This document shows positions 44,132 through 55,161 of a DNA stretch of 64,000 bases, piece by piece. Below the pieces are notes generated by a model. It worked only from the letters and a program-made list of their open reading frames with translations. It was not told where the DNA came from and did no database searches. Origin of the DNA: Lacinutrix sp. 5H-3-7-4 (GTDB lineage Bacteria > Bacteroidota > Bacteroidia > Flavobacteriales > Flavobacteriaceae); assembly GCF_000211855.2 (NCBI RefSeq), contig NC_015638.1:2825001-2889000 (forward strand), read 5' to 3'. The position numbers were made by a program, and so were the translations under genes. Within the stretch, counting starts at the first letter, position 1. Each line of letters begins with the position of its first letter.

Positions 44132-44512
44132 ATGAAAAAAATTATTACTACAACCAAAGCTCCTGCTCCAATTGGACCATATAATCAAGCTGTTTTAAGC
44201 GGAAACACACTTTATACATCTGGACAAATTGCATTGCATCCAGAAACAGGTGAACTTGTTATAGATGATATTGTAACAGAAACAAAACAAGTTATGGAAA
44301 ATATGAAAGCTGTTTTAGAAGCTGCAGACATGACTTTTGAAAACGTAGTTAAAACTTCTATTTTTATAAGCGACATGAATAACTTTGCCGAAATAAATGC
44401 AGTCTACACTCTTTATTTTAACGATGAAACTGCACCTGCAAGAGAAACTGTAGAAGTAGCTAACTTACCTAAATTTGTTAATGTAGAAATAAGTATGATA
44501 GCTATTAAATAA
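44132..44512 (+). CDS. ridA: RidA family enamine/imine deaminase
   Basis: A 126-residue RidA (YjgF/YER057c/UK114) protein that hydrolyses reactive 2-aminoacrylate-type enamines made by PLP enzymes. Signature parts are APAPIGPYNQAV near residue 10, LYTSGQIAL near 30 and the arginine in APARETVEVANLPK near 100-113, whose Arg binds the substrate carboxylate. Full length; forms trimers in other species. It follows lptD by 43 bases with a hairpin in between, and is convergent with the carotenoid-type oxidoreductase. Confidence 0.93.
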   Translation: MKKIITTTKAPAPIGPYNQAVLSGNTLYTSGQIALHPETGELVIDDIVTETKQVMENMKAVLEAADMTFENVVKTSIFISDMNNFAEINAVYTLYFNDETAPARETVEVANLPKFVNVEISMIAIK

Positions 44513-44525
44513 ATTTTAACTTAAA

Positions 44526-46214
44526 TTATATTTTACTAGCTCTGGCTTGACGCATTTTAATTTTTTTCTTCATCCATTCAGGATAATTAGTACTATCTTC
44601 AGCTTCAAAAACTCTTAAATTTTGTGTGTCACAAGGTTTAATTAAATCGTCTTGACGGCAACCTAATATTGCAGCTGCAGTTTGTACACCAGAGTAACTT
44701 GCTCCACCAACACCATGAGATGCAATACTTGCCCCACACAAATATAAATGCTCTATTTCAGACTTTGCTTTATAAGCAAAAGGACCAATATGTTTTAAAC
44801 TCTTTTCTGTACCATAAACACTGCCTTTTGTAGCGTTTATATAGTATTCATTAGTAAGTGGTGTGCCTAATTCTTTATGCACTATACTATTTGTTATTCC
44901 CGGTACAGCTTTTTCAACTGTAATAAGAAATTTAGCTATAAGTTTTTCTTTAAACTCTAAATATGCTGCAGAACGTTTTGAATCTTCATTTTCAAACGTT
45001 TTAAAAGCCTCATAATTTATATAAGTAATAACTTCTAAAGTATGGTGTTTACCATTAAAACTTATAGGGTCTTTTAATGTAGTACAACTTATAAACATTG
45101 CAGGAAACTCTTTATCTTCTAATAAATTGATTTTTTGCATGTCTTTATCAAGTTCATCTAAATCTTTATTAGGAATTAGCCAAATATTTCCAGAGTCTAA
45201 ACCTGCTTTTTTAACATCCATTTCAACCGTTAAAAACAACATTAAAGAGGTGCATGAATATTTTGTTTTGTTTAATTTCTTTTTAAGCTTATTACTTAAA
45301 TTTTCTGGTTTTATTAGTTTTTGATATGTTATACCTGGATCTGCATTAGATATAATGTGTTTTGCAAAAACTTGATCACCATTTTCTAACTTTACACCTA
45401 TGGCAGTGTTATTTTTTTTTGATTTTTCTATAATTATTTCTTTTACAGATGTACTTGTTTTAATCTGCCCATTTTTTGCTTTTATAGCATTAGTCATTGC
45501 TTTTACTATCGCGCCGCCGCCGCCCATAGGATAAAAACCTCCTTTATGATAATGATACATAATTGCAGCATGCAATACAAAACTAGCTTTTGCAGGAGCT
45601 AAGCCATGATCTCCAAATTGAATGCATAAAATGCGCTGCAACAAAGGGTCTTTAATATACCAACTTAAAACACGCTTTAGGCTAAATGGTGAATATTTAC
45701 CCATATGTTTTGTTCTAAAAGGAATGGTAATTTGCTGCCATAATCCTCTTATTTTGGGTATTAAACTAAGTTGGTAGCCAATATTTGTAATAAGCTTTAA
45801 ATACTTAATTATGTTTTTCTTTTCCTTAGGGAAACGTGCTATTAGTTTTTTTTGAAACGCATTAAAATCTGCCGGATAATCAAAACGCTCTTCTCCTATC
45901 CAGCAATGCTCAAAAGCACTTGGGTTTTGACGGTAAAAAACGATATCATTTGCAATACCTAAACCTTCATAAAGTTCTGTTGTAGACAAACCATCTCCAA
46001 CTAAACCAACATAATGAACTCCTGGTGTAAACCTATTTCCATTTAGATAAAAACTATGACACCAACCACCAGGAACATCGTGTTGCTCTAATACTAAAAC
46101 ATTTTGTCCTGCACGTGATAAACAAATAGCTGCTGCTAAACCTCCTACTCCAGACCCAATAATTATAGTATCGAAAGTTTTATTATTTAAACTCTTATTT
46201 TTATTATCTAACAT
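44526..46214 (-). CDS. phytoene desaturase / carotenoid isomerase-type FAD oxidoreductase
   Basis: A 562-residue flavoprotein of the CrtI/CRTISO/retinol saturase superfamily. The N-terminal IIGSGVGGLAAAICLSRAG with EQHDVPGGWCHSF binds FAD; the C-terminal GASIASHGVGGASYSGVQTA closes the FAD site. These enzymes desaturate, isomerise or saturate polyenes. It is longer than CrtI (about 490) and no other crt gene is near, so a carotenoid or other lipid substrate is not decided. An extra C-terminal tail of about 50 charged residues follows the FAD motif. Confidence 0.82.
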   Translation of the reverse strand: MLDNKNKSLNNKTFDTIIIGSGVGGLAAAICLSRAGQNVLVLEQHDVPGGWCHSFYLNGNRFTPGVHYVGLVGDGLSTTELYEGLGIANDIVFYRQNPSAFEHCWIGEERFDYPADFNAFQKKLIARFPKEKKNIIKYLKLITNIGYQLSLIPKIRGLWQQITIPFRTKHMGKYSPFSLKRVLSWYIKDPLLQRILCIQFGDHGLAPAKASFVLHAAIMYHYHKGGFYPMGGGGAIVKAMTNAIKAKNGQIKTSTSVKEIIIEKSKKNNTAIGVKLENGDQVFAKHIISNADPGITYQKLIKPENLSNKLKKKLNKTKYSCTSLMLFLTVEMDVKKAGLDSGNIWLIPNKDLDELDKDMQKINLLEDKEFPAMFISCTTLKDPISFNGKHHTLEVITYINYEAFKTFENEDSKRSAAYLEFKEKLIAKFLITVEKAVPGITNSIVHKELGTPLTNEYYINATKGSVYGTEKSLKHIGPFAYKAKSEIEHLYLCGASIASHGVGGASYSGVQTAAAILGCRQDDLIKPCDTQNLRVFEAEDSTNYPEWMKKKIKMRQARASKI

Positions 46215-46262
46215 TTAATTATAGTTATAAAAACTAAAGATAAAAGAATTTATAACTTGGGA

Positions 46263-46874
46263 TTATACATTAGCAAAATAGCTTGCAATACCACTTAAAA
46301 TACTTTGTACTGCATAAGAAGCCAGTATTAAGCCCATAATTTTACTTATTACAGTAATACCATAACTTCCTATTCTGGCCTGTAAATGGCTTGCCATTAA
46401 GAGAATTAAACATGTAATACCTATTACAATTAATACTAGTATTGTTGTAAGGGTTTGTTGCTCTATTGAATATAAGTGGTTATCTGTTAAAAGTACAACT
46501 GCCATAATTGCTCCTGGAGATGCTATTGATGGTATTGCTATTGGAAACGTAGTAACGTGTTTGTAGTCTGTGATTTTATTTTTTTCGTCTTCGGGTTTAC
46601 CATCACCAAAAATCATGGTTAGTGCAAATAAAAATAAAATTACACCACCAGAAATTTGAAAAGCATCTAGTGAAACCGACATGCCTTCTAATATTAACTG
46701 ACCAATTACTATAAAAAATAATAGTATAAAAAAAGCAATTATTGATGCTCTAATTGCTATTTTCTTTTTGTGAGCTAAATCAAATTCTTTTGTAGCTTCA
46801 AGATACACAGGTACCGAGCCTATGGGATCAATTACAGCAAAAATAAAAAAAATTTTAGTTAATATTTCTACCAT
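46263..46874 (-). CDS. MarC family integral membrane protein
   Basis: A 203-residue inner-membrane protein with about six hydrophobic helices; FFIFAVIDPIGSVPVYLEAT at the start and SGGVILFLFALTMIFG and FPIAIPSIASPGAIMAVVLL are the MarC family pattern. Function is not established in any species. It directly follows (no gap) the DUF3124 lipoprotein gene. Confidence 0.85.
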   Translation of the reverse strand: MVEILTKIFFIFAVIDPIGSVPVYLEATKEFDLAHKKKIAIRASIIAFFILLFFIVIGQLILEGMSVSLDAFQISGGVILFLFALTMIFGDGKPEDEKNKITDYKHVTTFPIAIPSIASPGAIMAVVLLTDNHLYSIEQQTLTTILVLIVIGITCLILLMASHLQARIGSYGITVISKIMGLILASYAVQSILSGIASYFANV

Positions 46875-47384
46875 TTACTGTATGCGTTTTGCCTGTGTAA
46901 TAAATGATAAACCTTGTTTTCCCATTGTAGAAGTCATTACAGCTTCAAATAAAGGTTCTGGTGAATTTTTTGGTGTTTTCCACTCGAAAATAAAGTTAGA
47001 TCCTGTTCCTCCAGAAGTATCTATTTCATCTATAATAATTTCGGTAGTTTCCATAGGTAATAAATATATTGGCTCATCAAAATATGTTCTTACTTTTACA
47101 CCATGAGTATCAAAATATTTTGCTTTTAATATATATACGGTATCTACATCGCTCGTATTTCTTAAACTTACCATAGCTGTTAGATTATGCCTTTTGTGCT
47201 CTGACATGCTGTAAATTTGAGAGTATATTGATAAATAAGATTTACCATATTCTAATGAATCCTGAGCCGAAATATTTGCTGTACGTTTAGACCAATTTTC
47301 TGGACTTATAGAGCTAATTTCACGCTCTTCAACACAACTAGAAAGTGATAATATTAACGATAAAATAAGGATGTTTAATTTCAT
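46875..47384 (-). CDS. DUF3124 domain lipoprotein
   Basis: A 169-residue lipoprotein: a signal peptide with lipobox LSLSSC (Cys17), then a DUF3124 domain with YSQIYSMSEHKRHNLTAMVSLRN and VYILKAKYFDTHGVKVRTY. Function unknown. The acidic VEEREIS after the Cys could act as a surface-export signal. The MarC gene begins directly after its stop. Confidence 0.75.
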   Translation of the reverse strand: MKLNILILSLILSLSSCVEEREISSISPENWSKRTANISAQDSLEYGKSYLSIYSQIYSMSEHKRHNLTAMVSLRNTSDVDTVYILKAKYFDTHGVKVRTYFDEPIYLLPMETTEIIIDEIDTSGGTGSNFIFEWKTPKNSPEPLFEAVMTSTMGKQGLSFITQAKRIQ

Positions 47385-47482
47385 GTTACAAATTTCTTAT
47401 TTAAAATCTAAATCTATTTTTTGTTTAGAATTTCTAAATTACAAAACTTGAACAATAAAAATACTACAAGAGTAATTAATTA

Positions 47483-48346
47483 TTATTTTAATGCTTCTGT
47501 ATGAAATGTTACTAAGCCTTCAATAGGACGGCGTTCAAAATTACCTACTTTATAATTAAATTCTTTTGCAACTATTTCAATTTCGTCTTTACAGAAAAAA
47601 GCTATAGAGCCCGCAAAGTGTACAGGTACTGTTTTTAATTCTTCTTTAAATTGCATTATCATGTTTTTTGAAAACACACGTATGCCTTCTTTTATTAGCT
47701 CTTGTATGTATTTAGAATCTTTATTCAAAATCATGAATTCTGCAAATGTTGCCAAATAAGCATTTGGATTTGGTTGCTTGTATAGATTACGTTTTATAAA
47801 ATCTGAATCTACATTGTATTTATCTGCAAAAGCTACTTTTAAAGTTTCTGGCATGTGATTAAAATAATAATCTCGTAGTAATTGTTTTCCAAAGTAGTTT
47901 CCAGAGGCATCATCCATTATTGTATACCCCAAAGAATCTACTTTTTGATGAAGTTTTTCACCATCATAATAACTGCAGTTAGATCCTGTTCCCATAATAC
48001 AAACTACAGCTGCTTCATCCTTTGATGAGATTGTAGAATATACTGCTGCCATTGTATCTTCGTTTACGGCAACGTCTGCATTAAAAAATAATTCTTCTAA
48101 AACACCTTTTAACATTAACCTTGGTTTCTCTGTACCACAACCTGCTCCATAAAAAAAGACATGTCTTACTTTTTCTCTGTTTTTTTTAAGTTTTTTAGAT
48201 TTTTTAATAATCTTACGTAACTTTTTTTCTTCAAGAATGGCTGGGTTTAAACCTTTTGTTCTAATTTTCTCGAACAATTGATTGCCTTTATCATCTACTG
48301 CAATCCAATCGCATTTTGTAGAACCACTGTCAACTATTAATATCAT
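47483..48346 (-). CDS. BadF/BadG/BcrA/BcrD-type ATPase, N-acetylglucosamine kinase-like
   Basis: A 287-residue ASKHA-fold kinase. It has a phosphate-1 loop IVDSGSTKCDW at the start, a phosphate-2 CIMGTGSNCSYY near residue 118, MDDASGNYFGKQLL near 147 and VHFAGSIAFFC near 245. The family includes eukaryotic-type N-acetylglucosamine kinases, and flavobacterial members are usually annotated so. With the NagZ-type fusion and amidase in this window a role in recycling wall sugars is plausible. Single gene, 98 bases upstream of the DUF3124 gene. Confidence 0.78.
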   Translation of the reverse strand: MILIVDSGSTKCDWIAVDDKGNQLFEKIRTKGLNPAILEEKKLRKIIKKSKKLKKNREKVRHVFFYGAGCGTEKPRLMLKGVLEELFFNADVAVNEDTMAAVYSTISSKDEAAVVCIMGTGSNCSYYDGEKLHQKVDSLGYTIMDDASGNYFGKQLLRDYYFNHMPETLKVAFADKYNVDSDFIKRNLYKQPNPNAYLATFAEFMILNKDSKYIQELIKEGIRVFSKNMIMQFKEELKTVPVHFAGSIAFFCKDEIEIVAKEFNYKVGNFERRPIEGLVTFHTEALK

Positions 48347-48370
48347 GTTTTAACGTTATTATGTATTATT

Positions 48371-48428
48371 AAAAATAAAAAAGCACAGTGATAGTCTCTA
48401 TTAAAAGAGACAAATAATACTGTGCTTT
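48371..48428 (-). terminator. terminator of the pfkA-gapA transcript
   Basis: A 10-bp stem AAAGCACAGT (48380-48389) with ACTGTGCTTT (48419-48428) encloses an inner hairpin GTCTC/GAGAC (48394-48398 with 48407-48411). On the minus strand it is followed by a T-rich run (48380-48371). It lies 20 bases past the gapA stop. Confidence 0.85.
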
Positions 48429-48448
48429 AGTATATAACAATTATAAGC

Positions 48449-49462
<1,014 letters not shown>

Positions 49463-49472
49463 TTATTTACGA

Positions 49473-50459
49473 TTATGTAGTCATAATATCTGACACTCTA
49501 ATCAATTCTTTATTTATTTTAGATTTTCCTTTTACTGCTTTTTCTAATGGTGTTAACACAATTTTATCACTAGATAAACCAACCATATAATTAGATTCGC
49601 CTTCCATTAAACTTTCTACTGCTTTAACTCCCATTCTACTTGCTAACACACGATCAAAACATGATGGTGCGCCACCACGTTGCATGTGGCCAAGTACAGA
49701 TACTCTAACTTCATATTCTGTCATGTTTTCTTCAACATAATCTCTAAGTTCGAATACATTTTTACCTATTTTATCACCTTCGGCAACAACTACAATACTT
49801 GAAGATTTACCAGATTTTTTACTTCTACGAAGTGACTCTAATAATCTATCTAAACCTAGGTCTTCTTCTGGAATTAAAATTTCTTCAGCTCCAGCTCCTA
49901 TTCCAACATTTAATGCAATATGTCCAACATCACGTCCCATAACTTCTACAAAAAACAAGCGGTTATGTGAACTTGCTGTGTCTCTAATTTTATCTATAGA
50001 TTCTACTACTGTATTTAGTGCTGTATCGTAACCTAATGTATGTGAAGTACCATAAATATCATTATCTATAGTGCCTGGAATTCCTATTACTGGAAAATTG
50101 TACTCTTGATTAAATATTAAAGCTCCTGTAAAAGTACCATCTCCACCAATTACTACTAGAGCATCTACTCCATTTTCTTTTAATGCTTTATACGCTTTTT
50201 TTCTACCTTCTGGAGTTCTAAATTCTGTAGATCTTGCAGATTTTAAAACGGTTCCTCCTTTATTAATAATACCTTTCACACTTCGTGCGGTAAGCTCTTC
50301 AAAATCACCTTCTATCATGCCTTCGTATCCTCTATAAATACCTACACATTCTATACTATGAAATGCACAAGTTCTGGCTACAGATCTAATTGCGGCATTC
50401 ATTCCTGGAGAGTCACCACCAGAGGTCATTACACCTATTTTTTTTATTGTTTGAGACAT
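49473..50459 (-). CDS. pfkA: 6-phosphofructokinase (ATP-type)
   Basis: A 328-residue phosphofructokinase making fructose-1,6-bisphosphate. Motifs are MTSGGDSPGMNAAIR near residue 11, VIGGDGTFTGA near 105, PGTIDNDI near 130 with catalytic Asp, and VEVMGRDVGHIA near 172. The Gly in GGDGT after the ATP site favours ATP over pyrophosphate as donor. First gene of the pfkA-gapA pair, with 180 bases upstream to tamB. Confidence 0.96.
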   Translation of the reverse strand: MSQTIKKIGVMTSGGDSPGMNAAIRSVARTCAFHSIECVGIYRGYEGMIEGDFEELTARSVKGIINKGGTVLKSARSTEFRTPEGRKKAYKALKENGVDALVVIGGDGTFTGALIFNQEYNFPVIGIPGTIDNDIYGTSHTLGYDTALNTVVESIDKIRDTASSHNRLFFVEVMGRDVGHIALNVGIGAGAEEILIPEEDLGLDRLLESLRRSKKSGKSSSIVVVAEGDKIGKNVFELRDYVEENMTEYEVRVSVLGHMQRGGAPSCFDRVLASRMGVKAVESLMEGESNYMVGLSSDKIVLTPLEKAVKGKSKINKELIRVSDIMTT

Positions 50460-50579
50460 TAATTTTTTTAGTTTTTTAGGAAATAATTATAGTAAATCTA
50501 AGAAAGTAAAATCACTTAAGACTATGCTTTTGCCAAAAATTAACACGTAAACCACACTATAACGTTTTAGTAGGCTTGA

Positions 50580-50602
50580 ATTTTATTAGTTTTTAATAAA
50601 AT
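50580..50602 (-). terminator. weak AT-only hairpin after tamB
   Basis: ATTTTATTA, loop GTTTT, TAATAAAAT: a 9-bp stem of A/T pairs only, 38 bases past the tamB stop. No T run follows on the minus strand, so terminator function is doubtful. Confidence 0.25.
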
Positions 50603-50639
50603 AATTGAGAATATATAAATGAATTAAAATAGAATGGAA

Positions 50640-53600
50640 TTATTCCTTTTTAAAACCAACGTTATCGTCTGAAAACTTAGAGTCTTCTTTTTCTTCTTGT
50701 ACAGGAATTTCTTCTACTGCTGAAGGTTCTTTTTCTTTACCAAAAATTTTACGTAGTAATTCTCCAAATGTATCAAAATCTACAGAGTATGCGATACCTA
50801 ATCCTTGAGTATAACCTATTTCTTCGGCAAAATTTCTAATACTGTTTTCTCTATTAAATACCGTTGCTGTTAGTGTTCCTTCTTCATTTAAAAGAAAATC
50901 TATTTGTACATCTCCAGCAATTACAGACTCTGATGCTCCACCACCTACTGGTACTCCAACTTTACCATTAATTAATACGCGGTCTGTAATTTTAGTTTGT
51001 AATGTTACACCTAACCTATCATCGGTTTCGTAATCTAAACGACTTTGTCCTGCTTCGTAATTTAAACCTATATTTATTTTACTATCACTATCTGTAAAGA
51101 AACCATTTATTAAACCGTTTAATCTTTCGGTTAAGGTTCCTGTTAGATTTATATCTCTAAACTGCCTATTAAATGCTCCTGTTGCTAACAGGTATAATGC
51201 TTGGTTATCTCTATCTTCTTTTGAAGCTATTCTATAATTAATTTCAGATTTAAGCGTAGAACTTACATTTGGAAATTCGAAATTAAAATCTGGCTCTGGT
51301 TTTTCAAGATTACCTGTTAAGTTTATTTCTAACTCTACTGGTATGGTTTGAGATATTGGAGTGTCTAATAAAGGTGATGGATTTGTACGTGTTCTATATA
51401 TAGCTTGAATATCTATTTGTGCTTTTAATGGACTACCATCCCAACGCAATACACTTTCGTATGGTGTTACATAAAATTCTTTTTCTACTACTCCACCATA
51501 AAGAAAATTATAAACGCCTTCCCAAACAACAAAATCTCCATACATATTAAATTTACCATTTGTATTTATATTAAATAGTAAACCTCCAATACCACGACCT
51601 TTTATTGTACTTCCAGATTCGCGATCCATAACGATTTCTATTAGTGCATCTTCTGTAACATCTAAATCGAAGTCTAATTCTAAACCTGAAATATCATTTA
51701 TAACAACTTCCTTTCCTTCTTTTTTTGCTTGTTTTTCTTCTGGTGTTAAAAAATGAATAAATGAATTATCACCAAAAGATTCTACATCGTTTAATGGGAT
51801 ATAAAATTCTGTTCCTGACTCTGTTGTTGCAATAGCGTTTATTCTTAATGCTTCGGTTGGTCCTTCAATCTCTGCGCTACCACTTATAAATCCTGTTCCA
51901 TAGTAAAGTGATTCTTCAGAGTATTTTGTATCTAACACTAATAATCTATCGGTTTCGATACCTAAACCTAATCTCCAATTGCTAAAGTTTGTATGGCTTA
52001 TTGTTCCATCTAAAACACCTTTAGTTTTATATTTAACATCTGTTATATTTACTTTATTAAACTTAAATTGTTGATCTCTTAGAGTTACAGAAGCTTGATT
52101 TTGAAAATCGAAATCTACATTAAGGTATGGTACTTTTAAACCGCCATTATCTACTAATAATTCTCCCTCAAAACGTGGTTGATTTAGGTTACCTACAACT
52201 TTAGCTTGTCCTGTAACATCACCTCGAACACGACTTAAAATAGGCTCTAAAAGCGGAGACAGAATATCAAGTTTAAATTTATTAAATACTAAATCTACAT
52301 TTATAGATGAGTTTTCACCAGCTACACTAACATCTCCTATAGCTTGAAAACTTTTTGTTTTATCACCTTTTATATTTGCATTAATTTTATAATTAGAAAG
52401 GTCTTCATTTCCTGTAATATTAGCATCAAAGGACCCAAAATTTTGTTTGTTTACAACTAAGTTATCTATAGTTAATGTAGAGTTTGGTACATATGCACCA
52501 TTTTGTTGTTGTATATGTAGTTTACCGTTTACATTACCTGCTAAAGATAAACTGTCTATACTTGGTGTTATTTTACTTAAGTCTACATCCTTAAAATTTA
52601 ATTTTAAGTTTTTATAAGTACTATCTTTAACGTAACCTGCAAGGTTTATTTCTTCGTTTTGATGACTCATTACAATTTTTTTAATATCGATATTTTTAAA
52701 TCCATTATCGAATATTATTTTATTGTATTTATCTCCTTTTTCGTTTACAACCCAAGTATTGTCTTTAAATTTAACTTTGCTTTTTTTGAAACCAAAAACA
52801 GATTGATTTTCTTGGTTATTGGTATGGTAAAAACTTAAATCGTATTCATCATTATTACGTTTACCACCTTTAAACTCTGAACGCATATAAAGCGTATCAT
52901 TTAAAGTTACGTTTATAAGGTTAAACTTTGAAGCATTATAAAAGCCTGTATTTATACTGTCTATTTCTACATAGGTATTAAATAATGGGTTTTTATTATC
53001 TACTTGTAATTCTATGTCTTTAACGAAATAGTCTAAAAGTTCTATTCTTGGCGATTTAAAAGTAAGTTTAAACTCTTTTTCATCGGTTTCTACTCTTCCT
53101 TTTATATAGGTGTTTTTTCCAAGTTTTAAATCTGGATAAAATACTTCTACAATTTTATTATAAATTTTAAAGTTGAAGTTTATGTATTGGTCTGTTTCTA
53201 TTGTATTTGGCGCTTGATTGGTGTAAATACTTTTAATAGAGTTTTCAAATAAAGAAGCAACATCTTCAAATTTAAAATCACCGCTCATTTCTCCTTCTAT
53301 TATATCTGGAGAATTTACTGTTATTAAATGCTCATTATCATTAAAGGAAGATGTTATTGCAAAATCTTCAAAATAATAATCTTCGTTTTCGTTTTTATAA
53401 TTGGTTTTGTTAAATGAAATACTACCAAAGGCATCGTTTATTGTGGTGCCTTTCATTTTCATATCTACAATACCTTTAAATTTAGAGATTTCGTCTCGCG
53501 TATAAAAGTTTAATATTTTAAAATCTGCATATTCTACATTTGCTACAAAATCAAAACTGTTTATTGTTTTAGATAAGTCTGCAAGACCATTAAATTCTAA

Positions 53601-55034
53601 TTTTAAATTTTTATCGTTTACAATAAGTTTTCCGTTAAATACGCTTTGTTTGTATTGCCCATCTACAATAATATCTTGGTATTTATAATTATTATAATCT
53701 ATAGAATATACGTCGCCTGTAAGGTTAGAGCTTAAGTTTTCTTTTTTAAAACCAACACCATCAACATCTAAATTAGAAGATATTTTTCCCAAGTTTGGAT
53801 CTTCAAGAAAAACGCCCATATCAAACTCATCAAAAATTACATTACCATTATATTTTGCAGTATCAATATTAGATACATTTTTTATACTAAGTTTAGATTT
53901 TACAAAACCTAAATTTGTATCTATGTTTAAATCTGCATTTATATTATTGGGTGTAATATCTGTAATACCATTTATAGTAAAGTTTCCTAATTTATTAAAA
54001 ATAGAAGGTATTGTTGCTCCTAAAACATTTGGCAAAAGGCTTTTTAAATCTCTGTAATTAGATGATAAATTATTAAACTCACCGTGCATAGCAAAGTCAT
54101 TTTCTGCACTATTTAAAAGGTTTTTAAACTTTATATCACCATAAATTTTGGTATTATTACTTGTTGTAAGTTTTAAATTGGTAAGGTTTAAATTGTTTAA
54201 AGTACCCGAAACTTCTGTATCGAATTTTGCGTGTTCATTTGCGCCAAATTCATTATAAAAAGTATTTAACTCGTTTAAAGCTACATCTGCATTTTTAAAA
54301 TTAGCTGTTACTAAAACTTTGTTTTCAAAGTCTGAAAAATCTTCTCTATTATATGAAAATTTTAAATCTCCTTTAAGTACTGAATTTTTAGTTTTTATAT
54401 CTAAATCATCAAAAGTCATTTGAGTTAAAGTATACCCAAAATTAGTTGATAGATTTTCCATCTCTAAACCACGACTATCTTTAAATGATAAAGTATTTAT
54501 TCGTGCGCTAACATCACTCCCGTTTATTAAAAAATTGGTGGCATTAATATTTAATTTAGAAAATTCAAGAATTTTTGGTGTTTGTTTATTTTCATCAATA
54601 AATTTAAATAGGCCATTATAAATAGAAACATCACTTGAAGATAATAGAAAACTGCTTTTATCTTTTCTTGGGTTGTCATCATCAAAACGCGCTACAAAAA
54701 CATCTAAATTAGTTTCGGTAGCATCTTTATACGTTTTAATATTAAAAATTAAATCTTCTAAATCTATATCACCAAAATTAAGTTTTCCGTCGTATAAATT
54801 TTTAAAATTTAATATTGAAGTGTTTAATTCTGAAGCACTTATAAGTGTGTCTTTTTTGTAATCACGAATTAGTATTTCTTTTAACTCTACATCACCATTA
54901 AATTGAAGACCAACTTTACCAACTGTTATATTAGTATTAAAATCGTTATTTAATCGCTTAGTAACATAACCTCCAAGCTTTGTTTGTATAGCGGGAATAG
55001 ACAATAACAACACCAATATGATGAAGATTAGCAA
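50640..55034 (-). CDS. tamB: TamB-like translocation and assembly module protein (DUF490)
   Basis: A giant protein of 1464 residues: an N-terminal membrane anchor, then a very long run of repeated amphipathic beta strands forming the AsmA/TamB beta-taco groove, and a C-terminal DUF490/TamB domain (about 1130-1420) with ATTESGTEFYIPLND and IYRTRTNPSPLLDTP. TamB bridges the membranes and carries phospholipids or helps barrel assembly. The frame stays open upstream to 55079, and the segment there encodes KKILKILGKLI right before the hydrophobic anchor, as expected for the true N-terminus, but its first codon is ATC, not a normal start; the listed TTG is the first conventional start. Confidence 0.88.
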   Translation of the reverse strand: MLIFIILVLLLSIPAIQTKLGGYVTKRLNNDFNTNITVGKVGLQFNGDVELKEILIRDYKKDTLISASELNTSILNFKNLYDGKLNFGDIDLEDLIFNIKTYKDATETNLDVFVARFDDDNPRKDKSSFLLSSSDVSIYNGLFKFIDENKQTPKILEFSKLNINATNFLINGSDVSARINTLSFKDSRGLEMENLSTNFGYTLTQMTFDDLDIKTKNSVLKGDLKFSYNREDFSDFENKVLVTANFKNADVALNELNTFYNEFGANEHAKFDTEVSGTLNNLNLTNLKLTTSNNTKIYGDIKFKNLLNSAENDFAMHGEFNNLSSNYRDLKSLLPNVLGATIPSIFNKLGNFTINGITDITPNNINADLNIDTNLGFVKSKLSIKNVSNIDTAKYNGNVIFDEFDMGVFLEDPNLGKISSNLDVDGVGFKKENLSSNLTGDVYSIDYNNYKYQDIIVDGQYKQSVFNGKLIVNDKNLKLEFNGLADLSKTINSFDFVANVEYADFKILNFYTRDEISKFKGIVDMKMKGTTINDAFGSISFNKTNYKNENEDYYFEDFAITSSFNDNEHLITVNSPDIIEGEMSGDFKFEDVASLFENSIKSIYTNQAPNTIETDQYINFNFKIYNKIVEVFYPDLKLGKNTYIKGRVETDEKEFKLTFKSPRIELLDYFVKDIELQVDNKNPLFNTYVEIDSINTGFYNASKFNLINVTLNDTLYMRSEFKGGKRNNDEYDLSFYHTNNQENQSVFGFKKSKVKFKDNTWVVNEKGDKYNKIIFDNGFKNIDIKKIVMSHQNEEINLAGYVKDSTYKNLKLNFKDVDLSKITPSIDSLSLAGNVNGKLHIQQQNGAYVPNSTLTIDNLVVNKQNFGSFDANITGNEDLSNYKINANIKGDKTKSFQAIGDVSVAGENSSINVDLVFNKFKLDILSPLLEPILSRVRGDVTGQAKVVGNLNQPRFEGELLVDNGGLKVPYLNVDFDFQNQASVTLRDQQFKFNKVNITDVKYKTKGVLDGTISHTNFSNWRLGLGIETDRLLVLDTKYSEESLYYGTGFISGSAEIEGPTEALRINAIATTESGTEFYIPLNDVESFGDNSFIHFLTPEEKQAKKEGKEVVINDISGLELDFDLDVTEDALIEIVMDRESGSTIKGRGIGGLLFNINTNGKFNMYGDFVVWEGVYNFLYGGVVEKEFYVTPYESVLRWDGSPLKAQIDIQAIYRTRTNPSPLLDTPISQTIPVELEINLTGNLEKPEPDFNFEFPNVSSTLKSEINYRIASKEDRDNQALYLLATGAFNRQFRDINLTGTLTERLNGLINGFFTDSDSKINIGLNYEAGQSRLDYETDDRLGVTLQTKITDRVLINGKVGVPVGGGASESVIAGDVQIDFLLNEEGTLTATVFNRENSIRNFAEEIGYTQGLGIAYSVDFDTFGELLRKIFGKEKEPSAVEEIPVQEEKEDSKFSDDNVGFKKE

Positions 55035-55102
55035 TAAAATTGCTATTAATTTGCCTAATATTTTGAGTATTTTTTTGATGCTATAATTAAGTTATAAAAA
55101 AC

Positions 55103-55110
55103 TACCTTTG
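55103..55110 (+). promoter_or_regulatory. predicted -7 box for tsaD
   Basis: TACCTTTG is a full match to TAnnTTTG, 51 bases ahead of the tsaD ATG. A TTTG lies 25 bases upstream (55074-55077), somewhat beyond the usual spacing. Confidence 0.45.
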
Positions 55111-55127
55111 TATTTTAAAATTTAGTT

Positions 55128-55135
55128 CAAAATTA
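55128..55135 (-). promoter_or_regulatory. predicted -7 box for tamB
   Basis: On the minus strand TAATTTTG fully matches TAnnTTTG. Transcripts from here and from the tsaD box would start within a few bases of each other (about 55121 and 55117) and cross, a face-to-face layout. Confidence 0.35.
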
Positions 55136-55161
55136 ACAATAATAATGCCGATTATACGCTA

